From: Echinarachnius parma
Lineage: Eukaryota; Echinodermata; Echinoidea; Clypeasteroida; Echinarachniidae
Direction: 5' to 3'
DNA length: 64,000 nt
Assembly (NCBI GenBank): GCA_037951105.1
Contig: JBAMJV010005534.1
Coordinates: 10,001 to 74,000 of the forward strand
The translations under genes and the position numbers were made by a program. Positions 23,401 to 37,015 of the stretch are shown here, in pieces. The notes beneath the pieces were generated by a model that saw nothing but the letters and a program-made list of their open reading frames with translations, did no database searches and was not told where the DNA came from. How positions within the stretch are numbered: the first letter of the stretch is position 1; every line of letters begins with the position of its first letter.

Positions 23401-26400
23401 ATCCAGAGATACGTCCGCCTCTTGCTCCTTCCTGAATTCTGCTGGTGATGCGTCTGCAATGGGGCTTGGTACCTTCAAGTTCCTCCGTGGTTTGGTTGAA
23501 GCCTCCCGTTGTTGTCTAGTCTCCACTGCTAGACCGTCTGTTGTGGACAGTTCCAGTACCTTGGGTTCCCACTTCGCGTGTGGATCGCTGGGGTCCCGGA
23601 CACCTAACACATTTCCGATGATTAACGGGTATACAGGATTGGTCATGCACAATGCATCCAACTTACCAACGAAGTAGGGCGTGTCGACCTTTACTGTAGC
23701 TATGCGGAACTCCTTTTGTGTGCCGTCAATTAGGACGCACTTTCTCCACTCGTCAGTCATCTGACCCGGAAGTACGAGGTCCTCCTTCACTACTGCGGTG
23801 GAGCAGCCGGTGTCCCGTAGTACATCTGTCGACTGACCGTTAACGAGTCCCTGTGCCACTGGCATTGACCGTACTGGTTTCGCCCCACATGCCGCACTAA
23901 CCGTTGGAAACTCGCCTTCCTGCTTTCCTGTGCATGAATGAAGGTGAGGAACTGTGTCACATGAGAAACATGAATCTAGCAACAGACATCCGTTTTCCCG
24001 CCGGTTTGCACTTGCTCGGCCAGCCCCCTGAGCTGCTTGTTAGCCCTGTTGCTACTCGATGCCTCGGCTTTCGGCTCGGATTCCCCATGTTGCCGATTCT
24101 CTGCATCGCTTTCCCATCCATCCTGCTTTGCATCTGCCTCCACTAGTGCCGCTCCCAGCTTCTGATCCCTGGGGCGCTGTCGGCAGTTGTTTGAGTAGTG
24201 GCCCACTTTGCTAAAAGTGAAGCACTTCCCAGTCTTTTTCCTCCGAGCCTCCGCCATCTTGCTCTCCCCCTTCTCTGCACCTGCTAATTTAGGAGAGAAT
24301 TTAGAAGGCTTTAGTGAACGGTCATTACGCGGTTTATTACCACCTGTCGTTGAGGTCCACCCTGACCTAGCATCAATGTACCGATCTGCTACTTCAGCAA
24401 TTCCTTCTATGCTTTTAGCAGTGCTTTCCTTTATGAAGACTGACATCTCCCTGGGACAGCTTCTATGAAATTGTTCGATGAGCACTAGATCTCGTAGATC
24501 CTCGTAGCTCTCCTTGCCACCTGCAAGAGATAACCATTTTTCTAAGTAACCTTGCATCCGGTTGAACAACTGACTGGCACTTTCGCCAGACTCTGGCCGT
24601 ACTGACCGAAACTTTTTCCTGAAACCTTCACTATTGAGCTCAAAGCGCTGCAGCAATGCTGCTTTCACCTTGTCATAATCCGCAGCCTCGCGGTCAGACA
24701 GTCGCGCATAAGACATTGCAGATTCGTCAAACTAGACATATTCATTCGTTAATGTTTAAGATTTTACATAGCATGGCACCTGTGTATTTATTAGAAAAGT
24801 TTACTTTTAGAGTAACTAGATATGGATTACGACATAAGGATAAATTGTCTCTCCCAAAACCAAACACAGAGAATTGTAGACGTACTTTCTTTTATCGTGG
24901 TAGCACACTGTATAATAACCTACCTGCGAATACCCGTAATCTGAATTCCTTAATTTCATTCAATAAAGAAATTAAAACGATTACATAATTATAGTAGCTT
25001 AGCAGATAGTGAGCCAAATAACCTTGTAATTATTCAATATATTTATATTTGTATAATGTGCAATTATGTATATGTGTATAATTATGTGCAATTATGGAAT
25101 TATGCAGAATTTGTATGACCCGCTAGTAATAAATGGGGCTCGGGAGGTTGGGTTGGGAGTATGGGATGGGGGACTCAGAGTGACTTAAGGATGGGGGGGG
25201 GGGGGGGTAGGGGGTAGGGTAATGTAATTGAAAACAGAATGTGTGATTTTTTTAACTCTGTATGTTTATATATTTATACCATCATTTTAATAGGACCCCG
25301 TGGAAGAACAGAACCATCGTGTTGATGGTTCTGAAACGGGCTATCCTCCCGATATAATTTTCTTATAATATGCAACATACTATTTATATTTTTATGACTC
25401 TGTAATTTGAATATTGTTAACATCTTTGTATATTGTTTTATGATCAATGTTATGACTTTTGTTGTATTTTTAATTCGGAAATAAAAACAAACAAACAAAC
25501 AATACGTTTGTAACGCTCTACCAGTCAAAAGTGCGCTTAAATTTGAAGCCCATATCGCAGGCGTCCACTTCTGCATGCGCGCATAGCGCTCGAATCTATT
25601 GAGGTACGCATCCATTGCATCCTTACTTTCATCATACGGGCAGTTTAGGTGCCCTCAGGCTGCCCATAGGTTGCGCATCTGCCGCATTACCCTGCGCGTT
25701 TTGAAGTCTCAAGTTTTCTTTCTTTTTCTCTTCCAACTCTAAACTCATCTTCAGCAACTCATGTTCCTCCGCCCGCTCATCCCTGGCTCTATTCTTCTCT
25801 TCCTTAATGAGCTCTCTCTCTTGCTTAATGAAATCTTTCAACTCATCTCCCACAAGACCAAGGGTTTGCCCAATGTTCATTAATTTTTTTTCGGTCTCCA
25901 TTTCCGGAGGTAATTCCAAAAACCTAATTCAATATTTAATTGTAGTGTATCTTACCAGTTTGGTGATGACCCAGCCCAGCAGGTAGCACGTCAGTCCACT
26001 GTTACCATTTGACTGGAACACAGAATGCGTCTATCTACACTATAAAGATAAGAACAGTTAACCGGAATTATTTTTCACAATAGTTGCTTAACCTGTTAAC
26101 AAAACAAAAATATATTATATTTTATTCATAAGTACTCAAAACCAAGTAACAATACAAGAAATCTCAGTAGTTTTTGTTTATTTTACTGAAAACGGTCCCA
26201 TCGTGGTCGCCAAAAATGTCACCCTGTTTTGAATGTTTTGATTGTAGGTACGTTTATGTGGTATATGTGTACCGTGATGTGTTATAACAGATCGGACACA
26301 ATATCAGAACTCTAGAAAATCTAGTTTTACAGAATATAGTTTAACTTTAATCACTGCTTCTAATTTCGGACATCCGTAAATTCTTTTGAAATTTCAAACC

Positions 26401-29400
26401 AAGTGCATATATCAATGAATTATCATGTCTCACATATTAAATTACAGAGGGTATAATTAAATGCTTTAAACTATTCAGTGAGAAGAAAACAAATTTAAAT
26501 ACTTAGTAAGCGCTGCGCTTACTAAGTATTTATGGTGCACCAATCAGACCGTAACGGATGAACGGCCGCAGAGTCGCGTGAAGTATTATCAGCATACAGT
26601 CCTCGCTATATGCTGGTGGAATGCCGAGTGCCGGAACGTCGAGGAATCAGCTGCGTTGAACCTGAGGTGCTTGCGCGAAGTGATCTCCAGAGTCGGATCC
26701 GGAAGTCGGATGCTTAAGTCGGTCCGTGAAGTCGGATGCTTAAGTCAGATGCTGAAGTCGGATGCTTAAGTCGGTCCGTGAAGTCGGATGCTTAAGTCAG
26801 AGGCTGAAGTCGGATGCTTAAGTCGGATCCTGAAGCTGGGTCCGTTACCCGGTTGGACAAGCCGGGTCCATAAACCGGATACAACTGCAAATAATAATTC
26901 CGAAACATATTTCCACTACGGTGTTCATTTTACATTACATAATGAATATGTAAGCACGCGGAAATGTTTTAAGTTTATAATAACTCAACGATGTTATGCT
27001 TCTGACACATAAACACACAATGCAGAATTTTCCGCTCATAAAAAGCAACGAATTCAACATTCCGTCAATCTTAATATTATCATCCTCCATAAATAGCATC
27101 AAATACAGGAATACATTTACTGAGGAATATATAGGGGCAAGCGCACACTGTATACCGAGTTCGACCTTGATCTATAGCAGGCACCAGTAGCAGTGAAATA
27201 AATTATTTTTCTGCTCGGCTGGTGACAATTCTACCAGAATAGACAACGATACATTTTTAATTTCTCGAGAGCGATTATATATTGCATCGAGGCCGCAGGC
27301 CGAGTGCAATATAATCGCACGAGAGAAATTAAAAATGTAGAGGTGTCTATTATGGAATATTTAACGACAGGACTCATGTACTATTTGTTATATAAGATGA
27401 TTATTTTGAGCAACAGATTTTGTTATCATGTTGATAAACCCAAATTGACCTTGCTCAAATGTTCTCTCGTCGGCCCTGCGTACTTTGTATAAGGGCCAGC
27501 GCGTATTAAAAATAATTGCGCGCTCTGCGCATTTTACCAAAGACTGTAGAATTACAAGACAGCTCACTGGCGGTCGCGCAGCGATGTCTCTTCAAACAGA
27601 ATGAAGATTCAAATCGAGCTTAAGCCTAGAGCTTAGTAACCATATGACATTTATTACATTACTGTATTTGTGTCATTTTTATTAATAAAAAAACATTTTA
27701 AAATTATAGTCGATAGCTTTTTTGGAAATTCAGTTCCATTCTTTAGTATGATTTTTTTTTTTAAATAAAGATTAGACCGATCTTTCTAAAACTCGGCATA
27801 TTAGGCTAGTATGAAGATTGACCAAGAGCTTTAGTGGCGACCAACGAACGTTGAGGGCGGTAAACACGAGACCGTGTTGCCTTCAGGAAGGTCAACTCGT
27901 ATATTGTTATACACGCAGTCTATGAGAAATCGCGAATTATTTTTTGTGACCATTTCGAAGGGCGCCCCAGTTGACAGTAACGTTTTTCGGTAGATTGTAG
28001 ATTTGATAAATAGACCAGAAGTCCGATTTTGTACAGATTGACACTAAAATATATAATTTTGTTTGACATTTCATGTATATGGGAATTGTTTACAAAATCG
28101 CTCATTCCAATCATAGTCTTATTAAAATAAACCGCATCGGCATTTTCATGATGATAACAATTTTTGTCGGCAAAACTGTGTGTACAAAAACCGTTTGTGA
28201 GTGAGGATGACGTATCGAGATATGAAGCAGACGACAAAAACGAGCATTCTCAAAATGCCGGAATTGTATTTGTATGCTATTTATTCCTGTCTTAGACTTA
28301 GGATAATTAACTGACGTTAGCGTATAACATCATTTAAACTAGAACTAGACTCTGTGGCGACTCTGCCGATTAAGCACATTAATGTGCTTTATTTAAAACA
28401 AATTTGCGACTTACTTTTGCCCATTCATTGGCATTGACATTTGTATACGATAGTGACCGGCAAGTGACTTCGCGATACGGTGTCTGAGAATGAGCTACGC
28501 CGGTCGGGTCGGCGGCAGGCGAGGCTAGTCTGCCGCTCATTCACCGGGCTTCTGCTCCGGCTCTGACTCGACGCTAGCTCATCTTCATGCAGTCAGTCTC
28601 GGTCCCGCGTCTCGGTCTTTATACGAAAGCGGTGGTTTTATTTTTACCTTATATAATGTATGGCCTACTTTGTATCATTATTGAAGGAGATCCAGTTTAT
28701 CAATTCCAACCCAAATCATGTAAATTAGTCTTGTTCTTGGAGATTTCACCTCAATCTTTGAGTCTTGTATTGACTATCGAGTATTGGACCTTTTTACTCG
28801 CTTGAATTTGATACCTGTTTTTGTTGGTCAAGTTTAAAAAAAAAGAAATGTCTAGCTTAGACGTAGCCTAGGCAGGCTAGGGTAGGCCCTATTTAGATAG
28901 GTCTTAGTCTTAAGCTCTTATTTGGGGTAATAGTACGTTTCACCAGGTTTAATTACATTTAAATTAGATCTGGTTTGCAAAACAAAAAGAAAAGTAAATT
29001 CAAATCACAGTGCAAATTGCATTTTTTTTTTGTGGGGGGGGGGGGGGGGGGTATAAGACTATCCAACCCCAAAGGCATGTACATAGTTGCCTGCATCAAC
29101 CAGTATGATCATGAGTGGGGAGAAATTAGCCAAAATAAACATGGTGTCCATTCTTTAGGAGTGTAGGCTTACTTATTTGAACCCCTTTATTATCTTTCAT
29201 TGAATATGTGGTCATGATTGCATTGTAGATGTAAAGGGGGTTTAATGCCTAAAATAGATAGAATTATTTTGTAAATCTTTACTCCAGGAACTCAACAACA
29301 AAAAAAGGAAGCTAGGCAGCGTAAAAGGAAACTGGCATAATACTTCCATTTTGTTTCTCATTTGGGTAAAGGATGGGGGTGGTCCAGAATTAAGCCTGTA

Positions 29401-32400
29401 ATAGTCCACTGAATAGATGTCGATGTCTTATTCCTCTTCCAATAAAGTGCAGCTTCAGGCTTGAAGACTATGCACCATTTATCAAAACAAAAAAATTTAC
29501 ATCAATTTCTTTAATCACCATCAATCATAGCCACCTTTCAACTAATCATTTAACAGGAGGGGGTCAAAATAGTAAAACATGTTTTGCAATGATTTGACAA
29601 AAATATCCTGACCTGAAGGGGAAAATATAAGACTATCATGCCACACTTCATACACCCTGTTAGTTAAGAGGAGCTCTCCAATCAGGAATTCCACCATGAC
29701 ACTCAACATCATCCACTAACCATTATCACCACGATCAGTGTGCCAACAAAATAACAAATATCTCTCATTTAGCTTCAATTTAAAAATAAGAAATAAACAT
29801 TAGATACCAAAGTAATAAGATTTGTTCTTGAATTATGATATTTCATAGATTATTTTGTTTGCAATATTGAAAGTTGTAGATGGATGCAAGCAGAAAATGA
29901 AAGTAAACCATTCATTGATAAAAATGTGTCTTTTGCATGAATCTATTTATCTACACACCAAGACCAAGTTTGTAATACATTATAATTTGACTGTAAATCA
30001 AAAGAATGAGTGAGAGTTGAATAGATTTAAACATGATGTCCTCTTTTTGAAAGACAAAGCAAATGGTTGAGACTTGAGAGATAATTATAATATGAAGGAA
30101 AAAAATGTTTTTAAAGCTAGCCTGAGAAGGGGCTTGGAAATGTAATCTCTGCATGCATGTTGAGGTAAATTGAAGGCTGGTCGTCTAAACCACCAATAAT
30201 TACACATCGCACCATTCGTTTCAGTTAAGAATGCATTCTTTCATGCATCGTTTATTGAACTCATTGGGAGAGATACATATGCAAATCAGCTTGTATGTAC
30301 ACACTGGTTATATACACTCTGGTTGTATACAGAAAGTGCATGCCTAAAGCTATGCATGCAACCCATGCACATCACATGTACAATGCAATTGCAGTCTACA
30401 TAGTTTATGTTGTTTACAAGTACAACAACAGGTCACTGTTTGACCTACATTCAGTTAGGCAAATCTAGAATTGTCTAGACTGCAACTAGTCTGGGTTTTC
30501 CTACGAAAATACACCACACCGCGCTGGTGGACTGTACCAAACGGAAGAAAAAGACCCTAATTATATACTAGGACCTACAGAAAATACCTGGGAACATTTT
30601 TAAAATTCAGATCTTGAAATAACAAAAGGTTGTAACAGCCATTTCATCAGTCTAACTAAGATCTTTTACCAATCTGTAAAGTGAAACCTTGTTATAACGA
30701 GCATGATGGACTGATGGTTCTCAGATAGCCTTGGGTTTAAAGCAATTACCTCACTATATCATTATCAGGTAACTTATGTGATAACAGGTCTCCTTATAAG
30801 AGGTTCCACTATAATAATGATCAATTTTCACAAACAAAATATTACATCTATTCAGGTTTGCCTACAATGAAAGTGATTCAATCAATTTTGTTATGGGGCG
30901 ATTTTATCATTTTTCTGTTAACTTGACCATGAGGAAAATGGAAATCTATAATATAGATTCAGAATAGAAAAGAAATGAGCCTGAGGGTTAGACAATTAGA
31001 TTATGGAAATATCATTTTTCTTGCATCATTTTAATTCTTTATCACTGCAAATGATTTCACCAACTAAAATGACTAGAGACGTCAACTTTTTCAAGGTCAT
31101 GCTCTATAAGTCTCTAACCTCTGAGCTACATGGCACTCCTTCAAAGATTCTTCCTCAATGCACATACTAGACGGGTTCAGGAAAGTACCACTATGAGATT
31201 CATTCTAGCTCAGTGCGGGTTAGAACACAGTAAAGCAATTGACAGGTCTTAGGTAGAATCATAAGCCTATTTTCTTTGCTCACTTTCATTAAATTAATTT
31301 ATTTCTGATCAGTTCCCATATGTTTGGATTTAAAAGAATTAGGAATGCCTAATTTTGTTAGTGGAACCTTTTTATACCAAACTTCATTATAACGAGGTAC
31401 CTGATATAGCATGGCTTGTCCATTGCTTGTGAACACTACCAAGTAACATCCATGGTGATCTGTCATGCTCCTATATAGTCAGAAGATCTGTAATTAAAGA
31501 ATGCAAACACACACAGAGAAAGAATGTTAGACTATAGATAGCAATTGCACTTTCATTTATTGATTTGGGTATAACATATTCTCGAGTCCATGGAAAACAG
31601 AGTATTTTTAGGGAACAGTCATGAATGAGTTAATATTAATAAAACTTTATAAACTTTAAAATAAATTGTCTTGACCTCAAAAAACATGTAGAGTAATAAA
31701 AGTTATCAACAAAAATTACCAAAACATGCAAATAAATTGAATAAGAAGGTGACAAATGATATTGAACACAATGAAGAAATATGCTTGAATTATATAGCTT
31801 AAAGTTTAATCATTCATTGCCACAAACCAATAAATAAATTCACTGAGAAGTTGATCTCCGAGATAGTTAGGATGTATAATACCAATAAATAATGAATTCA
31901 AAATATGAAAAGAAAAACTTGAATGGCCTTAATTATTCCTCTTATCCAAATTAATACTTAATTATAAATAACGGGGAAAAAGCTAACCTATGAAGAAAAA
32001 AAAAGAATCCTGCACCAAAAAAATGAGTGGGATGATTAAATTATAGTAGAAAGAATACCTGTGCCTGTGGATAGCTGACTAGCTGTGCATAGCGAGTAAA
32101 GAACCGGCAGATAAGTAATCCTGAAGTACCACTGTAACACCAGCCTATCACCAGTCGCCAGTCCTTGTTGAACCACATCCTCAAAATATTGCTATGAGAT
32201 GAACAAAATATAACATTCATAAGAACAAATATTCACTTAATTTCACTAACATGTTCTTGATGTGGAATGAAAATACTAGACCAAAATAGTAAAAAAATAC
32301 ATCTGTTCAGAGAGTGCAAATTAGTAATTAGCTCCTTAAAACAGTGAAATGACAAACGAGCTCCTGTAAAGTCTCAGTTAAAAAATGCAAAATTGATTGA

Positions 32401-35400
32401 TTGACTTTAGGGTTTAAACTGATGATTAGGTACTACATTTACTTTTCAGTCAAGAGCCAGTTAAGTAAACGTTAAAAAAAAATCCTTGAAAAGAAGTTTT
32501 TTTTTATTACTTAGACATTTCTTGGTCCATCATTTTGTATTGTCATCAATGATTTAAAATGGGCTACAAACGATACATCCTAAACGTGCAATCAGAGTAA
32601 GGGGTTGAACAAAAATGTGAATTAATGCTTTCCAGTCTGGGGCTGGCATGTGTTTGCAGGACAAATTGAATGTCAGTGCAGTGGCTGGAAGAAAACAATT
32701 AGCCAGGCCTAGGGTCAGTCTCTCACTCTCGGAATCTTTCTTGTTTTTAATTTAAATTTAAATAAATTATTATTAACCAGGGCCAGGCAGGAGTCGGGAC
32801 CGCAATAAAAATCAATGAAAGATGCTAGGACAAGTCAACTGATCTCTCTAAATATAATGTGATTACACATTACCGGTTCTTGGATTATCTAAGGTAGATG
32901 GCAAACCATCGTTTTAAGGCCGAGTATAATTATTAGTCCAGATTGCCGAGACGGCCAGAGAAGCCGAGTATGAGAGAGGGACACCTTAGCCTAGCTTCGC
33001 CTACCGACAAGACCGGCGTGGCTCACTTCTAGTTCTAGCCCACCGGCAGGCGGCAAAGGCAAAGCCGGTGAAGTTACCGACTTTTACCTTTAGAAGTTCA
33101 GCACTTGCATTTCTTTGTTGCCATCCATTATTCGGTCTTTACCCAGGGAGCAAAGGGGGTTATACAGACATGGAATGTTATAAAAGGTTGGGGCCCATAA
33201 TTGTCTTCTAGGACCTTGTAGAAGCACAACCTAGGTGCACAACCTCGCGAACTAGCTACTGGAAGTCCACAAAACACATATGAAGGATTTTACCCCTACT
33301 GTACGTTAAAAGCGCCTTAAATCCTTAGGGTTCATGAATGTTCTACTCTGCTATTTTCACGCTTACACCCATACGCATGCTGTTATCATCGCATTTCTTC
33401 GGATATGTCTTCCATTGATAGTTGTGCATCTATTGATTCCAAATTGTGCCTTTTTAGATCTATGGTTTTTATGTCACGTGTCTGTATATGTCACGTGTCA
33501 GACATAGAAACTGAAATTTCACATACTGTTATGGACAAAAATGTATGGAAATGTTTCAGATTATAGAATGACACATGTTATATCTGTAAAACCATATACT
33601 GGATGTTGAATGGCATTTGATATGATTAAAAAACAATACACTGGAAAAACAAATAATAACACAATACAAAACAAAAGAATTTGAAACAAGGAACACACAT
33701 AACAAAAATAATTGTAATGACAATGAGATGGCTGCTATAAACATGATATAGCAAATATTTTGTCTATTTGACGCTGACAGCGCATCATCATGTTTATTTC
33801 CAGAGTCCCAGTCATTGGATATGATTGAGTGACCCCCGCAACGGCACCCTAAAACATTTCCGACAGTTTAAGAATTAAAAATCATTCAAATTTCTTGAAA
33901 TTGTACTCACATATTGAGAAAATAGTGCAGATTCCGATGCGATGATCAGATTTGCGATACATTAATTATATTTCGAGATATCGCCTTCGAACGCGCGCGT
34001 TGTTTTTTGGCTTCACGAGTTCAAAGTGTTTTTAATACCGGCACCCCCTCAACCCTCATTGACAGTGCACGCAACTCAAAATTTCTTGTGCGATGTTGGT
34101 ATTATTTATCGTATTACTCGTAGCGGACGATCAACGCATTATTTCTCCTCAAAATTTCGACCAGTTCAGTTTTTAAGGGTAGCGCGCATCATCTCATGCG
34201 CGATTTTTTACAACACGCGCAAAAACAAATATTACGCGGGGTGCCGATATTAAAAACAGTGCCGATGTGTAGTACACCTATCATACATAGTGTAACAAGT
34301 CTAGCACTCAAAGAACACATTTCCACTCCCTGCGGAGTCTTCCAGCCTGGCAACTTGTTTGCGAATACAGTGTTTAAGAATCACTTTCCATCCGTATACT
34401 GGCACTTTCTGGTTCCAAACTCGGGACCTCATGATTGGAGGGCATGTGTCATTCCAATCTTTATTACAAGCAAAATGTTTACAATGATTATAAACCATAT
34501 TTGCTTAATTTTTTTATTGTGTATAATATACAAATCATTTTTGTTGTTATGTATTGTCGCATTTTACAGTACGAACCTGCAGACAAATTGGTTGTGATAA
34601 GCACTCAATATTATTATACGGGGCTGGGAATACGAGGGTGTATCGACATCGTTTAGAAATATAAAGTCAAAATAAAAGAGTATGAAAGCTGACATATCTT
34701 TGGGATGATTCCTGTCCCACTGATTAGATGACATTCGTGTAAAGCTCTACAACTACCTTCTTCTTCTTCTTCTTGGTACTGCAAACAAACTCCGCATGAT
34801 GCGGATATACAGTTGCAGGCACTTGGTGGGTTTAGGTGTGCGCGCCTAATTGGGGAGCCCGTGGTGGGCCCTCCTAGTGAAATCTAGCATATTCATCTTA
34901 CTCAAATGTTCTTGAAATGAATGCAACGATGTGGCTTGTCGTGCGTTATTTGGTAAGAGATTCCACTCCGCCAGAGTTCTTGGTATAAATGAATATTTAT
35001 AGCAGTCCTTCTTGGTTGTGAGTCGTTCATAATAAGAAGAAAAGCCAAGAATTACACTTATATTCCCACATTGTGATCAAGGGAGGGGGAAAGTATTGGT
35101 ACCAAGGCTAGCCTGATGAAGAACCTAAAAAAGGGGGAAAAATACAAAGTGATGCATTTAACAACCATCCTCTTGCGACATATCACATAAAGAAATCAGT
35201 TCTTTTTAGATGCCAATATAAGTCTATGGTATTTTCACAAAATAAGGTGAAATACACTAGCCTATAATTTTGGATATATTGATTTATACTATGTCTTCTA
35301 AAGAATTGTTTGCTGAATGATATCCCTCTAAAACTAAACAGCATACATATGTGTACTGTACACAAATGTATGCTTTTTAGTTTGAGAGGTTTTAACAGTA

Positions 35401-36834
35401 CATCATCATCTAAATAGTAACAATGGTGTGCACGACAGTCATTTAGGTTTTGAACCAAAGATGTTTTGCAGTTTACAGGAAACGCTCTGAGGTTCTTCAG
35501 AGATAACCGGGTTTGAATAAACCGCTAAATTATCTGCCGTATTCAGACGATGAAAGCCAAGTTCTTAAGAATTGCAATTCTTAAGAATTGCAATTCTTAA
35601 GAACTTCAAAATGTGTGTTCAAACGATGCCAATTCTCGAGAGTTGCAATTCTTAAGAATTAAAACCGGAAGTAGCATGCGCGCCTTTCTCATTTGAGGTC
35701 ACGCGCGCTCACTTGACTTGTTTTCACACCGGAAGCATATCTCGGTCATGAGGTCAACCCAAACCACGAGTCTCGAAGCTGATTGTGTTCAGACGGTAAA
35801 AAAAGTAGACTGCGCGCAGTCGCGCGCTTATCGCGCGCTCATTCTGCGCAAAATCTTACAAGTATCTTGTGGTTATCTTGTGGTTTGCAAACCACAAGAT
35901 AACCACGAGATTGCGCATTTTTTGCAGTGTGCGCAATCTCGTGGTTTGGAAACCACAAGATAACCACGAGTTTTGCGTGTTCAAACGAGCGCAAACCACA
36001 AGATATTCTTAAGAATTGCAAACCACAAGATAACCACAAGATAACCACGAGATTTGCTTTTATCGTCTGAATGCGGCTTTTGTTTTTACCCATTCAAGAA
36101 CAAGCGCACAAAATATATATAATTATTATTTCAAAAATAAGTGTGTTTTTATAATTTTGCAATAGTGTCAAGCTGTTTGATATTTGCAAGGAGATTATTA
36201 CGTGTCATAAAAATGAACGTGCCCCATCAAATATTGTACTAAATGTTGGACAATCTATAGTGTAGCACACTCTCCCAAAAGAGTAATCGCTTTAGCCTCA
36301 ACTTTCCGGGATTATTCGCTTGGTGCTAGGCGAAGGTCACGAAGCACGCTGCCAGCTCTATTCTTGTTTCAGGCCGAATGAATACAAACCCATTTACACG
36401 GCCGTCGATCACATAATGAAGTATGTACGTACGTGCCATAATTATGGATGTGCTTCACTGAGTGTGCTACACTGGTATATTGTTCTATAATTATGTACAT
36501 ACATTTATGTATAATGCTTGGAATCTTAGTGGCCTTGCAAAGTTAAAACAATTCCAAACAATTTGATAGAGCTCACCCCACCTACCCACCCCCTATCCAA
36601 ACTTTTTGTTGTTGTTGAAATCCATCTCCGACATGGACATAACACTCATATCATATATTTTTAATAACGTATATACAACCTAAATGTTGTTGGACTGGCA
36701 CAATGTACATAATGCATAAGCATACATGTATCTTCCGTGTCCCAGCACTAATGTGGCGGGAGACGAGCAAAGTGCAGTTTTTTGACACTTAATCTTTATT
36801 TATTTATTTATTTATGTACTATGTATGTATATAT

Positions 36835-36913
<79 letters not shown>

Positions 36914-36935
36914 TTATTTATTTATTTATTTATTT

Positions 36936-37015
<80 letters not shown>

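Larger units (their letters stand above)
13645..27227 (-). mobile_element. Gmr1-type Ty3/Gypsy retrotransposon, nested and broken
   Basis: Both LTRs begin TGTCACC and end GGTGACA. Read on the - strand, a primer-binding site follows the 5' LTR (26217-27227), then gag, protease, integrase, reverse transcriptase, RNase H, a polypurine tract and the 3' LTR (13645-20391, enlarged by an insertion). Integrase precedes reverse transcriptase, the copia-like order known from the Gmr1 group of Gypsy elements in deuterostomes. Frameshifts, a deletion in RT, one in integrase and a LINE insertion in gag make it inactive. No clear target duplication: flanks are AATAT and ATTCT. Confidence 0.9.
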
